A stretch of DNA of 48,701 nucleotides from Bacteroidia bacterium (GCA_039924845.1 JBDTAC010000062.1:1-48701); one strand, 5' to 3'. Numbered from the stretch's first letter, positions 27,301 through 38,741 are shown. A program made the numbers and translations. Notes: generated from the sequence alone by a model not told the origin.

Positions 27301-27771
27301 TTAATTTTCAGTGGATGGAGAATATGGAGCTGCTTTATCGGTTCCAGTTCCCGGAAAAACATCGGCTGCAGGGACTGCTACTACTTTTCCTTTAATAGTG
27401 ATAATATTTTGTTCTGGATTAGCATTGGATTGAAGTGTAACCGTTTTCACAAAAGCACCTATTCTGTGCGTATCATACGTTACTTTTATCACAGATTCTT
27501 TTCCAGGAGCAATCGGATCTTTGGGCCAACTCGGAACCGTACAACCGCATGATCCATGAGCTTCTTTAATGATTAATGGTTCTTTTCCGGTATTCTTAAA
27601 TTTGAATTCGTAGGTTCCATTGCCATTTTGATCAATGGTTCCGAAATCATGCAAACTCGTTTCAAAAACAAGTATTGGTGCATTCGGATCAACTGTTTTC
27701 GTCGCATTTTGAGCTTGCGCACCTAAAAATGCTATTAATACAATGACAGAAGTAAAAATTATTTTTTTCAT
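27301..27771 (-). CDS. DUF1573 secreted protein, paralogue
   Basis: The protein (156 aa) has a signal peptide (MKKIIFTSVIVLIAFLGAQAQ) and a DUF1573 domain with KNTGKEPLIIKEAHGSCGC and SWPKDPIAPGKES. The first codons coincide with an AT-palindrome variant (about 27755-27770). It is the first gene of the tandem pair; TACTTTTG on the minus strand (27800-27807) is a likely -7 box. Confidence 0.93.
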   Translation of the reverse strand: MKKIIFTSVIVLIAFLGAQAQNATKTVDPNAPILVFETSLHDFGTIDQNGNGTYEFKFKNTGKEPLIIKEAHGSCGCTVPSWPKDPIAPGKESVIKVTYDTHRIGAFVKTVTLQSNANPEQNIITIKGKVVAVPAADVFPGTGTDKAAPYSPSTEN

Positions 27772-27799
27772 GCTATTATTCCTTTTAAAAAATGTGTTG

Positions 27800-27807
27800 C
27801 AAAAGTA
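27800..27807 (-). promoter_or_regulatory. TAnnTTTG -7 box (DUF1573 pair)
   Basis: Reads TACTTTTG on the minus strand, 28 nt before the start codon. Confidence 0.45.
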
Positions 27808-27910
27808 TTTAATAAAAACAAGGTTTCAAAACAATTCGTTTTTCTTGGAAAGATAACTACTAAAATCATGCCATTTTTAAATTTCTCTCAAAATACATCC
27901 GAAAAGTATT

Positions 27911-27926
27911 GAAAAATTATTTTTTC
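27911..27926. repeat. AT-palindrome copy
   Basis: Exact core GAAAAATTATTTTTTC, 3 bp after the stop of the 27930-29048 gene. Confidence 0.8.
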
Positions 27927-27929
27927 GAG

Positions 27930-29048
27930 CTACAAAAAACAAATCCCTAAGCCAGCATAAAAACCGTTAAAAAGTACTGGATTAGTTCCTAAAACTGCTT
28001 GATTTCCTTCTCGCCATAAAGGTTTTGAAATCGGTACATAAACGCCTGCATTAAAAAAAACAGAGGTTCCTGTATCGCTATTGACCGCACTCGAAAAAAA
28101 AACAGGTTTATCTATATCCATTTCAAAGCCCGCTTTTAAAGCCCAATTGTTCGTTGTTCGAAGCATTCCGTTGCCAATATACATAGCTGTTGAGTTGTAG
28201 TAAACAATGCCTTTTGCAGCATAAAAATTAAATTTTTGGTTGATATTTACAATACCTAACTGCGGAATGAGCGACCAGTTTTGTTTTTTCAATAATGCGT
28301 AATTGAAAAGAAAAGAATAATTACTTCCAAAAACACTTCTCAAGTAAGGCGTTTCGGAGTTTGCAAGCAAATCAAAGTCTATGCCTAAAGAAGCAAAAAG
28401 AGATTTGGTATTTCCATAAAGTAAACCACCTCCAAAAACAATACGTGCCGGAAAAATATTTTTGAATCCGAACTGTTGCAATTCATTGTTCAACGTTCCG
28501 AAATTATAATACGAACTACCACTGGAAACATAAAATCCTATTTTAGAAAGTTTCAAGGATGAAAAATTATTTTTTTCAAACACCATTTCTTTCTTTCCAT
28601 TTTTGTATTTTACTTGTTTCACAAGGGCTCCATCGGTATTCCAATATTTCCAAATATGATTTTTTTCGCCGCTTTTATAACTCCCCCTTTCCGCCATTAA
28701 GCCACTTTCGTAAGCACTTAGATAGGTTCCCGACAAAACAGTTGTTTTATACTGCCCGATTCTTTTTATTTTCCCATTTTGCCAAAAAATAATGAGCGAC
28801 GATCGGTTATTTAATTTTTCATACACAAAAGCAGGCTTTGTGGTATCGGAAGCATAATATCCCCAATACGTTCCGTTGGGAATGGAATCAAAACGCCTTA
28901 TGTCAATTGAATCATTGGCTTGAATATTTTTCGAATAAATATCAGTGTTTTTTTCTGGTTGTTCATTTTGAGAAAAGGCATAAAAACAATTTCCAAAAAA
29001 AACAAATAGCACTATAAAAAATCGAATAAATGAAGGTATTTTCTGCAT
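27930..29048 (-). CDS. Envelope protein with MORN-like motifs and a barrel-like half
   Basis: The likely start is the ATG read from 29048 (372 aa), directly followed by a signal peptide ending AFSQ. The N-terminal half carries short MORN/YwqK-like repeats (GSYKSGEKNHIWKYWNTDG, VKQVKYKNGKKE). The C-terminal half has alternating strands and ends in LGICFL, like an outer-membrane barrel. I recognise no named family. An AT palindrome (28559-28581) encodes EKNNFS at the junction of the two halves. Confidence 0.78.
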   Translation of the reverse strand: MQKIPSFIRFFIVLFVFFGNCFYAFSQNEQPEKNTDIYSKNIQANDSIDIRRFDSIPNGTYWGYYASDTTKPAFVYEKLNNRSSLIIFWQNGKIKRIGQYKTTVLSGTYLSAYESGLMAERGSYKSGEKNHIWKYWNTDGALVKQVKYKNGKKEMVFEKNNFSSLKLSKIGFYVSSGSSYYNFGTLNNELQQFGFKNIFPARIVFGGGLLYGNTKSLFASLGIDFDLLANSETPYLRSVFGSNYSFLFNYALLKKQNWSLIPQLGIVNINQKFNFYAAKGIVYYNSTAMYIGNGMLRTTNNWALKAGFEMDIDKPVFFSSAVNSDTGTSVFFNAGVYVPISKPLWREGNQAVLGTNPVLFNGFYAGLGICFL

Positions 29049-29134
29049 AAGAATAGCGTGCAATTTAAACTAAATTTTTTACATCCTTTTTTTGTTTGGC
29101 ATGTTATTTGGAAATCTATGTGTAAATTGAAGCC

Positions 29135-29905
29135 ATGAAAAAAATAATTTTCGCATTGCTTTTTACTGGCATGCTGCCCACTGTAAAAGCACAAGAATTA
29201 CGAAACGAAAACGTAAGTGCATTTAAACGTGGCGAAATTTTAAATTACCGCATCCATTATGGCTTTATTGATGCCGCAACTGCCAGCATTGAAGTAAAAA
29301 ACGAAAACACATTGATTGGCGGCAGAAACACTTTTCACATTGTAGGAATTGGTGTTTCCAATACTAATTTCGATTGGTTTTTTAAAGTGCGCGATCGGTA
29401 CGAGACATACATTGATGAAAAAGCATTGGTGCCTTGGCTTTTTATCCGCAGAGTAAATGAAGGCGGTTACATCATTAACCAAAACATGGTTTTTAATCAA
29501 TTAAAACATACTGTCAATAGTAATGGAAAAACGCTTAACGTTCCGCCCAATATTCAAGATATGATTTCCTCTTTTTATTATGCCAGATGTTTTGATTTTT
29601 CAAAAGCAAAAAAAGGTGATTTGTTTGATGTACCCAGCTTTGTGGACGATAAATTATTTAATCTTCAAATAAAATTTTTAAAAAGAGAAACCATTACAAC
29701 CACTTTCGGAAAAATAAAATGTTTGGTGTTTGTACCCGTTTTACAAACCGGACGTATTTTTAAACACGAAGAAGATATGAAAGTGTGGATAACCGATGAT
29801 GCCAACCACATCCCTATTCGCGCAGAAGCAGATATACTTTTCGGTTCTTTAAAAATGGATTTACAATCGTATTCCGGTTTAGCTAATCCGATTACATTCC
29901 ATTAA
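29135..29905 (+). CDS. DUF3108 secreted protein
   Basis: The protein (256 aa) has a signal peptide ending KAQ near residue 20. FKRGEILNYRIHYGFIDAATASIEV, the RDRYETYID segment and VWITDDANHIPIRAEADILFGSL are typical of DUF3108, a periplasmic family of unknown function. It is divergent from the previous gene and convergent with DUF3467. Confidence 0.92.
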   Translation: MKKIIFALLFTGMLPTVKAQELRNENVSAFKRGEILNYRIHYGFIDAATASIEVKNENTLIGGRNTFHIVGIGVSNTNFDWFFKVRDRYETYIDEKALVPWLFIRRVNEGGYIINQNMVFNQLKHTVNSNGKTLNVPPNIQDMISSFYYARCFDFSKAKKGDLFDVPSFVDDKLFNLQIKFLKRETITTTFGKIKCLVFVPVLQTGRIFKHEEDMKVWITDDANHIPIRAEADILFGSLKMDLQSYSGLANPITFH

Positions 29906-29909
29906 TTTC

Positions 29910-29937
29910 GACTTCGGAAAATTATTTTTTTGAAGTC
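29910..29937. repeat. AT palindrome with GACTTC/GAAGTC arms
   Basis: Six-base arms GACTTC (29910-29915) and GAAGTC (29932-29937) pair around the A/T core. It lies 5 bp after the DUF3108 stop at a convergent junction. Confidence 0.8.
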
Positions 29938-29961
29938 TAAAAAACTATCAAAATAAGTACG

Positions 29962-29981
29962 TTGAAAAAATATTTTTTCAA
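29962..29981. repeat. Perfect 20-bp AT palindrome
   Basis: TTGAAAAAATATTTTTTCAA, overlapping the DUF3467 stop. It is a centre-shortened variant and the second copy in this spacer. Confidence 0.75.
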
Positions 29982-30295
29982 GCTTGCGCTGTCGGCCCAC
30001 CGAAATTAAGCGGCAAAGCGTTTGGCATTTCAGTATCTTTTATTGGTCCGTGAATGGATTCGAATTTCGCTACATTTTCTTTTAATGCTTTCACTAATCT
30101 TTTCGCATGTTGCGGCGTTAATACGATGCGCGATTTTACTTTTGCTTTTGGCGTTCCTGGCATTATTTTAATGAAATCAATTACAAATTCTGAATTGGAA
30201 TGTGTAATAATAGCAAGATTAGAATACACGCCTTCCGCCATTTCTTCGCTCAATTCAATGTTTAATTGATTGGGATTTTTTTCTTGTTCGTTCAT
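29978..30295 (-). CDS. DUF3467 protein
   Basis: The protein (105 aa) has the family pattern YSNLAIITHSNSEFVIDFIKIMPG then SRIVLTPQHAKRLVKAL. It is small, soluble and of unknown role. It is commonly found downstream of rpoC in Bacteroidota, as here, although a strong terminator and three AT palindromes separate it from rpoC. Confidence 0.93.
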   Translation of the reverse strand: MNEQEKNPNQLNIELSEEMAEGVYSNLAIITHSNSEFVIDFIKIMPGTPKAKVKSRIVLTPQHAKRLVKALKENVAKFESIHGPIKDTEMPNALPLNFGGPTAQA

Positions 30296-30302
30296 GATTT
30301 TT

Positions 30303-30327
30303 GTTTTGAAAAATTATTTTTTTGAAC
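30303..30327. repeat. AT-palindrome copy (1 of 3)
   Basis: GTTTTGAAAAATTATTTTTT and its right flank, just upstream of the DUF3467 start codon. Confidence 0.75.
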
Positions 30328-30339
30328 TGCTTATTTACG

Positions 30340-30361
30340 CTGAAAAAATTATTTTTTCGAG
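30340..30361. repeat. AT-palindrome copy (2 of 3)
   Basis: CTGAAAAAATTATTTTTTCG plus AG; middle copy of a tandem array spaced about 37 bp apart. Confidence 0.75.
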
Positions 30362-30376
30362 CCTTGTTTTTCTATG

Positions 30377-30400
30377 TTTGAAAAATTATTTTTTTGAAAA
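30377..30400. repeat. AT-palindrome copy (3 of 3)
   Basis: GTTTGAAAAATTATTTTTTT plus GAAA, directly after the rpoC terminator. Confidence 0.75.
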
Positions 30401-30433
30401 AGAAGGGACGCACATTGCTGCCGTCCCTTCTTT
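30399..30433 (-). terminator. Intrinsic terminator of rpoBC
   Basis: AAAGAAGGGACG (30399-30410) pairs with CGTCCCTTCTTT (30422-30433) in a perfect 12-bp stem around an 11-base loop. It lies about 20 bp after the rpoC stop and has a U-rich tail on the minus strand. Confidence 0.85.
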
Positions 30434-30454
30434 ATATGCTTCAAAAAAAAGTTT

Positions 30455-33400
30455 TTAGACCTCTTCTTCTACATCTGCTTCTTTTTTAGAAGCCATCAAA
30501 CGATTGTATTCTTCTTGAGAACCGACAATCATTTTGTCGTAATCTCTCAAGCCTGTTCCGGCAGGAATTAAATGTCCAACAATTACGTTTTCTTTCAATC
30601 CTGATAAATCATCTACTTTTCCGCTGATAGCCGCTTCGTTCAATACTTTTGTTGTTTCTTGGAAGGAAGCCGCAGACATAAAGCTATTGGTTTGCAAAGA
30701 TGCTCTGGTAATACCTTGCAACACTGAATTGGACGTTGCAGGAACAGCATCTCTCGCTTCCGCTACTTTCATATCTTTACGTTTCAACAAAGAATTTTCA
30801 TCTCTCAATTTACGCGCAGAAACAATTTGTCCCGGTTTAAATTCTGCAGAATCTCCTGCATCAATCACCACTTTATTACCGTACAAACGATTATTTTCTT
30901 CCATGAAATCAAGCTTGTTAGCCATTTGTTTTTCAAGGAAAATAGTATCTCCTGGATCTTCGATGTTCACTTTGCGCATCATCTGACGAACAATTACTTC
31001 GAAATGTTTATCGTTTAGTTTTTGTCCTTGCAAACGATAAACCTCTTGAATTTCATTCACCAAATATTCTTGAACAGCCGTTGGTCCTTTAATCGCTAAA
31101 ATATCTGCAGGTGTTATTGCTCCGTCAGAAAGCGGCTCTCCAGCTTTTATAAAATCATTTTCTTGAACCAAAATATGTTTGGACAATTGAACTAAATAGC
31201 GTTTTTGTTCGCCAGTTCTTGATTCTACAATCACTTCACGATTTCCGCGTTTAATTTTTCCGAAAGAAACAATTCCGTCAATCTCAGAAACAACAGCAGG
31301 ATTAGAAGGATTACGTGCTTCAAACAATTCGGTTACACGAGGTAAACCACCCGTGATATCACCTGATTTTCCGCTCATTCTCGGGATTTTCACCAAAATT
31401 TGTCCTGTTTCAATTTTCGATCCAGAACTAATCATAATGTGAGCACCAACTGGAATGTTGTACGAACGTAATGTTTCTTTTTTATCAACGATTTTGATAA
31501 CCGGATTTTTTGTTTTATCTCTCGATTCGATGATTACTTTTTCCTTAAAACCTGTTTGTTCATCGGATTCTTCACGGAAAGTGATACCATCTTCGATGTT
31601 GTCAAATTCTGCTTTACCAGCAAATTCTGAAACGATAACCGCATTGTATGGATCCCAATCGCAAATCAAATCACCTTTTTTCACTTTACCGCCATCTTTC
31701 ACATACAATTGAGAACCGTAAGGAATATGAGCAGTTGTAAGTGTAATTCTTGTATTTGCATCGATAACGCGTATCTCTGCAGAACGTCCGATAACTAAAT
31801 TTACCGTTATGCCATCTGCATTTTTACGTTGTACCGTTTTTAATTCGTCTATTTCTAAAATACCATCGTATTTCGCTTCAATTTTAGAAGATGCTGCTGT
31901 GTTAGAAGCAGTACCACCCACGTGGAATGTACGAAGTGTCAGCTGTGTACCCGGCTCTCCAATAGATTGAGCTGCAATAACTCCTACAGCCTCCCCTTTT
32001 TGCACCATTCTGCCAGTAGCCAAGTTACGTCCGTAGCATTTTGCACAAACACCCATTTTCATTTCGCACGTAAGCACTGATCTGATTTCAACCGATTCTA
32101 TTGGCGATTTCTCAATCAATTTAGCGATGTCTTCTGTAAACTCCAATCCAGATTCAATCAATAATTTTCCAGTTAATGGATCGTGAACATCATGAACAGT
32201 GGTTCTTCCAAGAATTCTTTCGTAAAGTGATTCTACAACTTCATCATTCTTTTTAAGTGGAGTAGCAACCAATCCGCGTAATGTACCACAATCTTCTCCT
32301 GTAATAATAACGTCTTGCGCCACATCCACGAGTCTTCTGGTAAGGTAACCAGCATCCGCTGTTTTCAAAGCAGTATCCGCCAAACCCTTACGCGCACCGT
32401 GAGTAGAGATAAAATATTCTAAGATGGAAAGTCCCTCTGTAAAGTTTGAGATAATCGGATTTTCGATAATCTCACCACCTGTAGATCCAGATTTCTGAGG
32501 TTTTGCCATCAATCCACGCATTCCGCTTAACTGACGAATTTGTTCTTTAGAACCCCTCGCACCAGAATCAAGCATCATGTAAACAGGATTAAAACCTTGT
32601 CTATCACTGGAAAGTTGATCCATTACCTTTTTAGTAATTCTTGAATTTGTATGTGTCCAAATATCAATGATTTGATTGTAACGCTCGTTGTTGGTGATAA
32701 AACCTAAATTATAATTGTTTACCACTTCGTCCACTTGCGTATTCGCGTCTGCAATCATTTTTGTTTTATCAGATGGAGTAACCACATCTCCTAAATTAAA
32801 TGAAAGTCCGCCTCTGAAAGCCGCATTAAATCCAAGACTTTTAATCTCGTCCAAGAATTTAGCCGTTTTAGCCATTCCAGTCTCTTTCATGATATCACCA
32901 ATGATATCACGCAAAGACTTTTTGGTCAATAATTCATTGATGTAACCAACTTCTTTGGGAACTACTTGGTTAAAAATAATTCTTCCCACAGTCGTTTCAA
33001 AAAGTTTAGAAACGAACTTTCCATTTTCCTTTATATTGTGCAATTTTACGTGCACCCAAGCGTGTAAATCTACTTTTTTCTCATTGTAAGCAATAATAGC
33101 TTCTTCAGGAGAATAAAATTTCAAGCCTTCTCCTTTCACAGGATTTCCCTTTTCGCTCTTTCTCCCTTTGGTCATGTAATACAAGCCCAATACCATGTCT
33201 TGTGAAGGTACTGTAACTGGAGCTCCGTTAGAAGGATTTAAAATATTATGCGAAGCAAGCATCAATGTTTGTGCTTCCAAAATAGCTGCATTTCCGAGTG
33301 GAAGATGCACCGCCATTTGATCTCCATCAAAATCCGCGTTAAACGCAGTACAAACCAATGGATGTAATTGAATTGCTTTTCCTTCAATTAACTTTGGTTG

Positions 33401-34753
33401 GAAAGCTTGAATACCCAAACGATGTAAGGTTGGAGCACGATTCAATAATACAGGATGTCCTTTCAAAACATTTTCTAAGATATCCCAAACAACAGGATCT
33501 TTTTTATCTACAATTTTCTTAGCAGATTTAACCGTTTTCACGATTCCTCTTTCAATCATTTTACGAATGATGAACGGTTTAAATAACTCTGCTGCCATAC
33601 CTTTTGGCAAACCGCATTCGTGCAATTGCATTTCAGGACCTACAACAATTACGGAACGTGCAGAATAATCTACTCGTTTACCTAATAAATTTTGGCGGAA
33701 ACGACCTTGTTTTCCTTTTAAGGAATCCGAAAGTGATTTTAATGCTCTGTTTGAATCTGTTTTAACGGCATTTGATTTTCTTGAATTATCAAACAAAGAA
33801 TCTACAGATTCTTGTAACATCCTTTTTTCATTCCGTAAAATAACATCTGGAGCTTTTATTTCAATCAATCTTTTTAGACGATTGTTACGAATGATAACCC
33901 TTCTATACAAATCATTTAAATCAGAAGTTGCAAAACGTCCACCATCCAAAGGAACAAGAGGACGCAATTCTGGAGGAATAACTGGAACTACTTTCACAAT
34001 CATCCATTCAGGGCGATTTTCAACATGGTCATTTGCGTGGCGAAATGCTTCTACCACTTGCAAACGTTTCAATGCTTCGTTTTTACGTTGTTGAGATGTT
34101 TCCGTATTTGCTTTATGTCTCAAGTCGTACGACAATGTGTCTAGTTGAAGACGAGAAAGCAATTCGTGAAGTGCCTCAGCACCCATTTTGGCAATAAATT
34201 TATTTGGATCGTTATCATCCAAATATTGATTGTCTTTTGGTAGAGTATCTAAAATTTCAAGGTATTCTTCTTCTGTTAAAAAATCTAAATAATTAACACC
34301 ATCGCTTGCTTTTACACCTGCATTTACCACTACATAACGCTCGTAGTAAATAATCATGTCTAACTTTTTGGTAGGAAGTCCTAACAAATAACCAATTTTA
34401 TTAGGTAAAGATTTGAAGTACCAAATATGCGCTACAGGAACCACCAAACTGATGTGCCCCATACGTTCTCTCCTCACTTTTTTCTCCGTAACCTCAACTC
34501 CGCAACGATCGCAAACAATACCTTTGTATCTGATTCGTTTGTATTTACCGCAATGACATTCCCAATCTTTAACCGGACCGAAAATACGTTCGCAAAATAA
34601 ACCATCTCTTTCTGGTTTATAAGTACGATAATTGATTGTTTCTGGCTTTAAAACTTCACCACTGGAGCGTCCTAATATTGCTTCTGGTGAAGCTAAGCTG
34701 ATAGTAATTTTTGTAAAATTACTTTTTAGTTTATTATCTCTTTTGAAAGCCAT
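30455..34753 (-). CDS. rpoC: RNA polymerase beta' subunit RpoC
   Basis: The protein has 1432 aa. The zinc site is formed by Cys66, Cys68, Cys81 and Cys84. The catalytic NADFDGD is at 472-478, with Mg-binding Asp474, Asp476 and Asp478. A second cysteine cluster ([13 protein letters not shown]) lies in the C-terminal half, followed by the conserved [18 protein letters not shown]. It ends in an acidic tail and is co-transcribed with rpoB. Confidence 0.98.
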   Translation of the reverse strand: MAFKRDNKLKSNFTKITISLASPEAILGRSSGEVLKPETINYRTYKPERDGLFCERIFGPVKDWECHCGKYKRIRYKGIVCDRCGVEVTEKKVRRERMGHISLVVPVAHIWYFKSLPNKIGYLLGLPTKKLDMIIYYERYVVVNAGVKASDGVNYLDFLTEEEYLEILDTLPKDNQYLDDNDPNKFIAKMGAEALHELLSRLQLDTLSYDLRHKANTETSQQRKNEALKRLQVVEAFRHANDHVENRPEWMIVKVVPVIPPELRPLVPLDGGRFATSDLNDLYRRVIIRNNRLKRLIEIKAPDVILRNEKRMLQESVDSLFDNSRKSNAVKTDSNRALKSLSDSLKGKQGRFRQNLLGKRVDYSARSVIVVGPEMQLHECGLPKGMAAELFKPFIIRKMIERGIVKTVKSAKKIVDKKDPVVWDILENVLKGHPVLLNRAPTLHRLGIQAFQPKLIEGKAIQLHPLVCTAFNADFDGDQMAVHLPLGNAAILEAQTLMLASHNILNPSNGAPVTVPSQDMVLGLYYMTKGRKSEKGNPVKGEGLKFYSPEEAIIAYNEKKVDLHAWVHVKLHNIKENGKFVSKLFETTVGRIIFNQVVPKEVGYINELLTKKSLRDIIGDIMKETGMAKTAKFLDEIKSLGFNAAFRGGLSFNLGDVVTPSDKTKMIADANTQVDEVVNNYNLGFITNNERYNQIIDIWTHTNSRITKKVMDQLSSDRQGFNPVYMMLDSGARGSKEQIRQLSGMRGLMAKPQKSGSTGGEIIENPIISNFTEGLSILEYFISTHGARKGLADTALKTADAGYLTRRLVDVAQDVIITGEDCGTLRGLVATPLKKNDEVVESLYERILGRTTVHDVHDPLTGKLLIESGLEFTEDIAKLIEKSPIESVEIRSVLTCEMKMGVCAKCYGRNLATGRMVQKGEAVGVIAAQSIGEPGTQLTLRTFHVGGTASNTAASSKIEAKYDGILEIDELKTVQRKNADGITVNLVIGRSAEIRVIDANTRITLTTAHIPYGSQLYVKDGGKVKKGDLICDWDPYNAVIVSEFAGKAEFDNIEDGITFREESDEQTGFKEKVIIESRDKTKNPVIKIVDKKETLRSYNIPVGAHIMISSGSKIETGQILVKIPRMSGKSGDITGGLPRVTELFEARNPSNPAVVSEIDGIVSFGKIKRGNREVIVESRTGEQKRYLVQLSKHILVQENDFIKAGEPLSDGAITPADILAIKGPTAVQEYLVNEIQEVYRLQGQKLNDKHFEVIVRQMMRKVNIEDPGDTIFLEKQMANKLDFMEENNRLYGNKVVIDAGDSAEFKPGQIVSARKLRDENSLLKRKDMKVAEARDAVPATSNSVLQGITRASLQTNSFMSAASFQETTKVLNEAAISGKVDDLSGLKENVIVGHLIPAGTGLRDYDKMIVGSQEEYNRLMASKKEADVEEEV

Positions 34754-34784
34754 TTTTTTTTGTTTATCGTTAAAAATTTTTTTT

Positions 34785-34799
34785 CAAAAATTATTTTTT
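34785..34799. repeat. AT-palindrome copy inside rpoBC
   Basis: CAAAAATTATTTTTT lies in the rpoB-rpoC spacer, about 20 bp after the rpoB stop. It cannot be a full terminator if rpoC is transcribed from the rpoB promoter. Confidence 0.6.
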
Positions 34800-34820
34800 A
34801 CAACACATGGTTGTCGGTCG

Positions 34821-37800
34821 TTAATCTAAGGAAATATTTAATCCCAATCCTCTTAGCTCGTGTAACAATACGTTGAAAGATTCCGGTATTCCGGGAGTTG
34901 GCATGTTTTCGCCTTTTACAATGGCTTCGTATGCTTTTGCTCTTCCAATTACGTCATCCGATTTAATAGTAAGGATTTCCTGAAGAATATTGGCTGCACC
35001 AAATGCTTCCAATGCCCAAACCTCCATCTCACCAAAACGCTGACCTCCAAACTGAGCTTTACCACCCAATGGTTGTTGTGTAATAAGCGAATAAGGTCCG
35101 ATGGAACGTGCGTGCATTTTATCATCCACCATGTGTCCAAGTTTCAACATATAAATAACGCCTACAGTTGCCGGTTGTTCAAAACGCTCACCTGTACCGC
35201 CATCGTAAAGATACGTTCTTCCATTTCTTGGAACGCCTGCTTTATCAGTATATTCATTGATTTGATCCATGGTTGCGCCATCAAAAATAGGTGTTGAAAA
35301 TTGCATTCCTAATTTTTGTCCTGCCCAACCTAAAACGGTTTCATAAATCTGACCCAAGTTCATACGAGAAGGTACGCCTAATGGATTCAATACAATATCA
35401 ACGGGAGTTCCGTCTTCCAAAAATGGCATATCTTCATCTCGAACAATTCTCGCAACAATACCTTTATTACCATGGCGACCAGCCATTTTATCACCTACTT
35501 TTAATTTACGTTTTTTAGCAATGTAAATTTTAGCAAGTTGAATAATTCCAGCTGGTAATTCATCTCCTACTTTTATTGCGAATTTTTTTCTCTTATAAGC
35601 TCCAAGTAAATCGTTGTATTTAATATGGAAATTATGCAACAAAGTTTTGATAAGATCATTTTTATCCTTGTCTGTTGTCCAACGACTTGGATTTACAGTG
35701 ATATAATCAATTTTTTCAAGAATTTTTTGAGTAAATTTTGTACCCTTTGGAACAATTTCTTCTTTCAAACTGTTGTGAACACCTTGAGAGCTTTTTCCAT
35801 TTACTAATACAAATAATTTATCCACTAATTTGGATTTTAACTCACCAACAGCCAGGTTATGATCTTTTTCTATTTTATCGAGAATTCCTTTTTCGTCCCC
35901 TTTTGTTTTCTTGTCTTTTACTACTCTCGAAAATAATTTTTTATCAATTACCACACCACGTAAAGACGGAGTAGCCTTTAAGGATGCATCTTTCACATCA
36001 CCGGCTTTGTCTCCAAAAATAGCTCTCAATAATTTTTCTTCTGGCGAAGGGTCTGTTTCTCCTTTTGGAGTAATTTTTCCGATTAGAATATCACCTTCTT
36101 TTACTTCAGCACCCACACGAATTAAACCATTTTCATCCAAATCTTTCGTTGCCTCCTCACTCACGTTCGGAATATCAGAAGTTAATTCTTCCAAGCCTCT
36201 TTTTGTATCTCTCACTTCTAATGAATACTCATCAATGTGTATAGAAGTAAAAAGATCTTCGCGACCTACTCTTTCCGAAATAACAATCGCATCCTCAAAA
36301 TTATACCCTTTCCAAGGCATAAATGCTACTTTCAAGTTACGACCCAAAGCAAGCTCTCCGTTTTGAGTAGCATATCCTTCGCATAAAACCTGACCTTTTG
36401 TTACTTTTTCTCCTTTTTTAACAATTGGTTTTAAATTAACACACGTATTTTGATTGGTTTTCCTGAATTTAATGAGTTTATATCGTTTCGTATCATCGTC
36501 AAAACTAATTAATTTTTCTTCCTCAGTTCTGCTATATCTGATAACGATTTCAGAAGCATCAACATATTCTACAACGCCTTCGCCTTCTGCATTTACAAGT
36601 ACGCGGGAATCTCTCGCAACCAAACCTTCCAATCCTGTCCCTACTACTGGAGATTGTGGGCGCAACAATGGCACTGCTTGACGCTGCATATTTGATCCCA
36701 TCAAAGCACGATTGGCATCATCGTGTTCCAAAAATGGAATAAGTGATGCAGCAATGGAGGCAATTTGATTCGGAGCAACGTCCATTAAGTGTACGTTATC
36801 CGGGTCTACAACAGGAAAATCTCCTTCGTAGCGTGCTTTTATTTTTGCATCTGTAAGAGCCCCTTTGTCGTTTATAGATGCATTTGCTTGAGCAATTATT
36901 TTTTGATCTTCCTCTTCAGCCGTCAAATAAATAATAGGATCATTCATATCTACTTTACCATTACTAACGGTTCTGTAGGGAGTTTCGATAAATCCGAGTT
37001 TATTGATTTTTGCAAAAACACAAAGCGAAGAAATCAATCCAATATTAGGACCTTCGGGTGTTTCAATTGTACATAAACGTCCGTAATGTGTGTAATGAAC
37101 GTCACGTACCTCAAATCCAGCTCTTTCTCTTGAAAGTCCACCAGGCCCGAGTGCCGACAATCTTCTTTTGTGCGTAATTTCAGCCAAAGGATTGGTTTGA
37201 TCCATGAACTGAGAAAGTTGATTCGTTCCAAAAAATGAATTGATGACAGATGATAATGTTTTTGCATTAATCAAATCTGTTGGCGTGAACACCTCATTAT
37301 CACGAACGTTCATACGTTCACGAATTGTACGTGCCATACGTGCCAATCCTACTCCAAATTGTGAGTATAATTGCTCTCCAACGGTACGAACTCTTCTGTT
37401 ACTTAAATGGTCAATATCATCCACATTTGCTTTTGAGTTAATCAACTCAATCAAATATTTGATAATTGCGATGATGTCTTCTTTTGTAAGAACTTTAACA
37501 TCTTCGGGAGTTTGCATCCCTAATTTTTTATTGATTCTGTAGCGACCGACTTCTCCAAGATCATATCTTTTGTCAGAGAAAAATAATTTGTCGATAATGC
37601 CTCTTGCCGTCTCTTCATCAGGTGGTTCAGCATTTCTCAATTGGCGATAAATTTGTTCTACCGCTTCTTTTTCTGAGTTAGAAGTGTCTTTTTGAAGTGT
37701 ATTGTAAATAATTGCATAATCAGCAGCATTTACATCTTCCTTATGAAGAATAACAGATTTTACGTTGGCATCCACAATCATATCAATGTGATGATCTTCC

Positions 37801-38630
37801 AATATTGTTTCGCGATCAATAATCACTTCGTTACGCTCAATAGAAACAACTTCTCCAGTATCTTCATCCACGAAATCTTCCACCCAAGTTTTTAAAACTC
37901 TGGCAGCAAGCTTACGTCCTTCTGCTTTTTTCAAAGCCACTTTGCTCACTTTTAACTCGTCAGCAAGGTTAAATATTTCAAGTATTTGTTTATCACTTTC
38001 GAAACCGATAGCTCTCAAAAGTGTTGTAACAGGTAATTTCTTTTTACGATCAATGTATGCGTACATCACACTGTTGATGTCTGTTGCGAATTCTATCCAA
38101 GAACCCTTGAAAGGAATAACACGGGCAGAATATAATTTTGTGCCATTTGCATGACGACTTTGTCCGAAAAACACTCCTGGAGAGCGATGTAATTGGGAAA
38201 CAACAACTCTTTCAGCACCGTTGATACAAAAAGTACCTTTAGGTGTCATATAAGGAATTGTTCCTAAATATACATCCTGAACGATAGTTTCAAAATCTTC
38301 GTGTTCAGGATCTGTACAATATAATTTTAATTTGGCTTTCAGCGGAACGCTGTATGTCAAACCTCTTTCAATACATTCGTCAATCGAATATCTTGGAGGA
38401 TCTACGAAATAATCCAAAAATTCGAGCACAAAATTATTTCGCGCATCTGAGATTGGAAAGTTTTCGCTGAAAACTTTAAAAAGACCTTCTTTTTTCCGAT
38501 TCTCGGAAGTAGTTTCAAGTTGAAAAAAATCTTGAAAAGATTTTATCTGAATATCCAGAAAATCGGGATAATCAATCTGATTTTTTATAGATGCAAAGTT
38601 AATTCTTTGCGCTTTTTTATTCTGAGCCAA
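34821..38630 (-). CDS. rpoB: RNA polymerase beta subunit RpoB
   Basis: The protein has 1269 aa, the usual Bacteroidota length. The rifampicin region is intact ([20 protein letters not shown], then [14 protein letters not shown]). Later conserved segments include [13 protein letters not shown] and the C-terminal [23 protein letters not shown]. It is the first polymerase gene after the L10-L12 genes and is preceded by a hairpin that may act as an attenuator. Confidence 0.98.
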   Translation of the reverse strand: MAQNKKAQRINFASIKNQIDYPDFLDIQIKSFQDFFQLETTSENRKKEGLFKVFSENFPISDARNNFVLEFLDYFVDPPRYSIDECIERGLTYSVPLKAKLKLYCTDPEHEDFETIVQDVYLGTIPYMTPKGTFCINGAERVVVSQLHRSPGVFFGQSRHANGTKLYSARVIPFKGSWIEFATDINSVMYAYIDRKKKLPVTTLLRAIGFESDKQILEIFNLADELKVSKVALKKAEGRKLAARVLKTWVEDFVDEDTGEVVSIERNEVIIDRETILEDHHIDMIVDANVKSVILHKEDVNAADYAIIYNTLQKDTSNSEKEAVEQIYRQLRNAEPPDEETARGIIDKLFFSDKRYDLGEVGRYRINKKLGMQTPEDVKVLTKEDIIAIIKYLIELINSKANVDDIDHLSNRRVRTVGEQLYSQFGVGLARMARTIRERMNVRDNEVFTPTDLINAKTLSSVINSFFGTNQLSQFMDQTNPLAEITHKRRLSALGPGGLSRERAGFEVRDVHYTHYGRLCTIETPEGPNIGLISSLCVFAKINKLGFIETPYRTVSNGKVDMNDPIIYLTAEEEDQKIIAQANASINDKGALTDAKIKARYEGDFPVVDPDNVHLMDVAPNQIASIAASLIPFLEHDDANRALMGSNMQRQAVPLLRPQSPVVGTGLEGLVARDSRVLVNAEGEGVVEYVDASEIVIRYSRTEEEKLISFDDDTKRYKLIKFRKTNQNTCVNLKPIVKKGEKVTKGQVLCEGYATQNGELALGRNLKVAFMPWKGYNFEDAIVISERVGREDLFTSIHIDEYSLEVRDTKRGLEELTSDIPNVSEEATKDLDENGLIRVGAEVKEGDILIGKITPKGETDPSPEEKLLRAIFGDKAGDVKDASLKATPSLRGVVIDKKLFSRVVKDKKTKGDEKGILDKIEKDHNLAVGELKSKLVDKLFVLVNGKSSQGVHNSLKEEIVPKGTKFTQKILEKIDYITVNPSRWTTDKDKNDLIKTLLHNFHIKYNDLLGAYKRKKFAIKVGDELPAGIIQLAKIYIAKKRKLKVGDKMAGRHGNKGIVARIVRDEDMPFLEDGTPVDIVLNPLGVPSRMNLGQIYETVLGWAGQKLGMQFSTPIFDGATMDQINEYTDKAGVPRNGRTYLYDGGTGERFEQPATVGVIYMLKLGHMVDDKMHARSIGPYSLITQQPLGGKAQFGGQRFGEMEVWALEAFGAANILQEILTIKSDDVIGRAKAYEAIVKGENMPTPGIPESFNVLLHELRGLGLNISLD

Positions 38631-38684
38631 GGTGCGTGAGTTTAAAGGTTAAAAAACAAGATAAAACTATAAACAACAAAAGGA

Positions 38685-38716
38685 ACAGACCTCATTCCCT
38701 AAGGAAAAGAGGCTGT
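38685..38716 (-). terminator. rplL-rpoB attenuator-like hairpin
   Basis: ACAG (38685-38688) plus CCTC (38690-38693) pair with GAGG (38709-38712) plus CTGT (38713-38716), with one bulged A. TTCC pairs with GGAA inside. It sits between rplL and rpoB, where many bacteria partially terminate to lower polymerase relative to L7/L12. Confidence 0.6.
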
Positions 38717-38741
38717 ACCTTATGATTGTATTTAGAAGAGC

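Noticed and set aside
30303-30400. CRISPR-like array
   Set aside because: Three regularly spaced repeats, but the spacers are under 20 bp, the repeats are low-complexity, and no cas gene is near.
30270-30458. Small plus-strand open frame reading KNYFFE repeatedly
   Set aside because: It is a translation of the three tandem AT palindromes and the rpoC terminator, not a gene.
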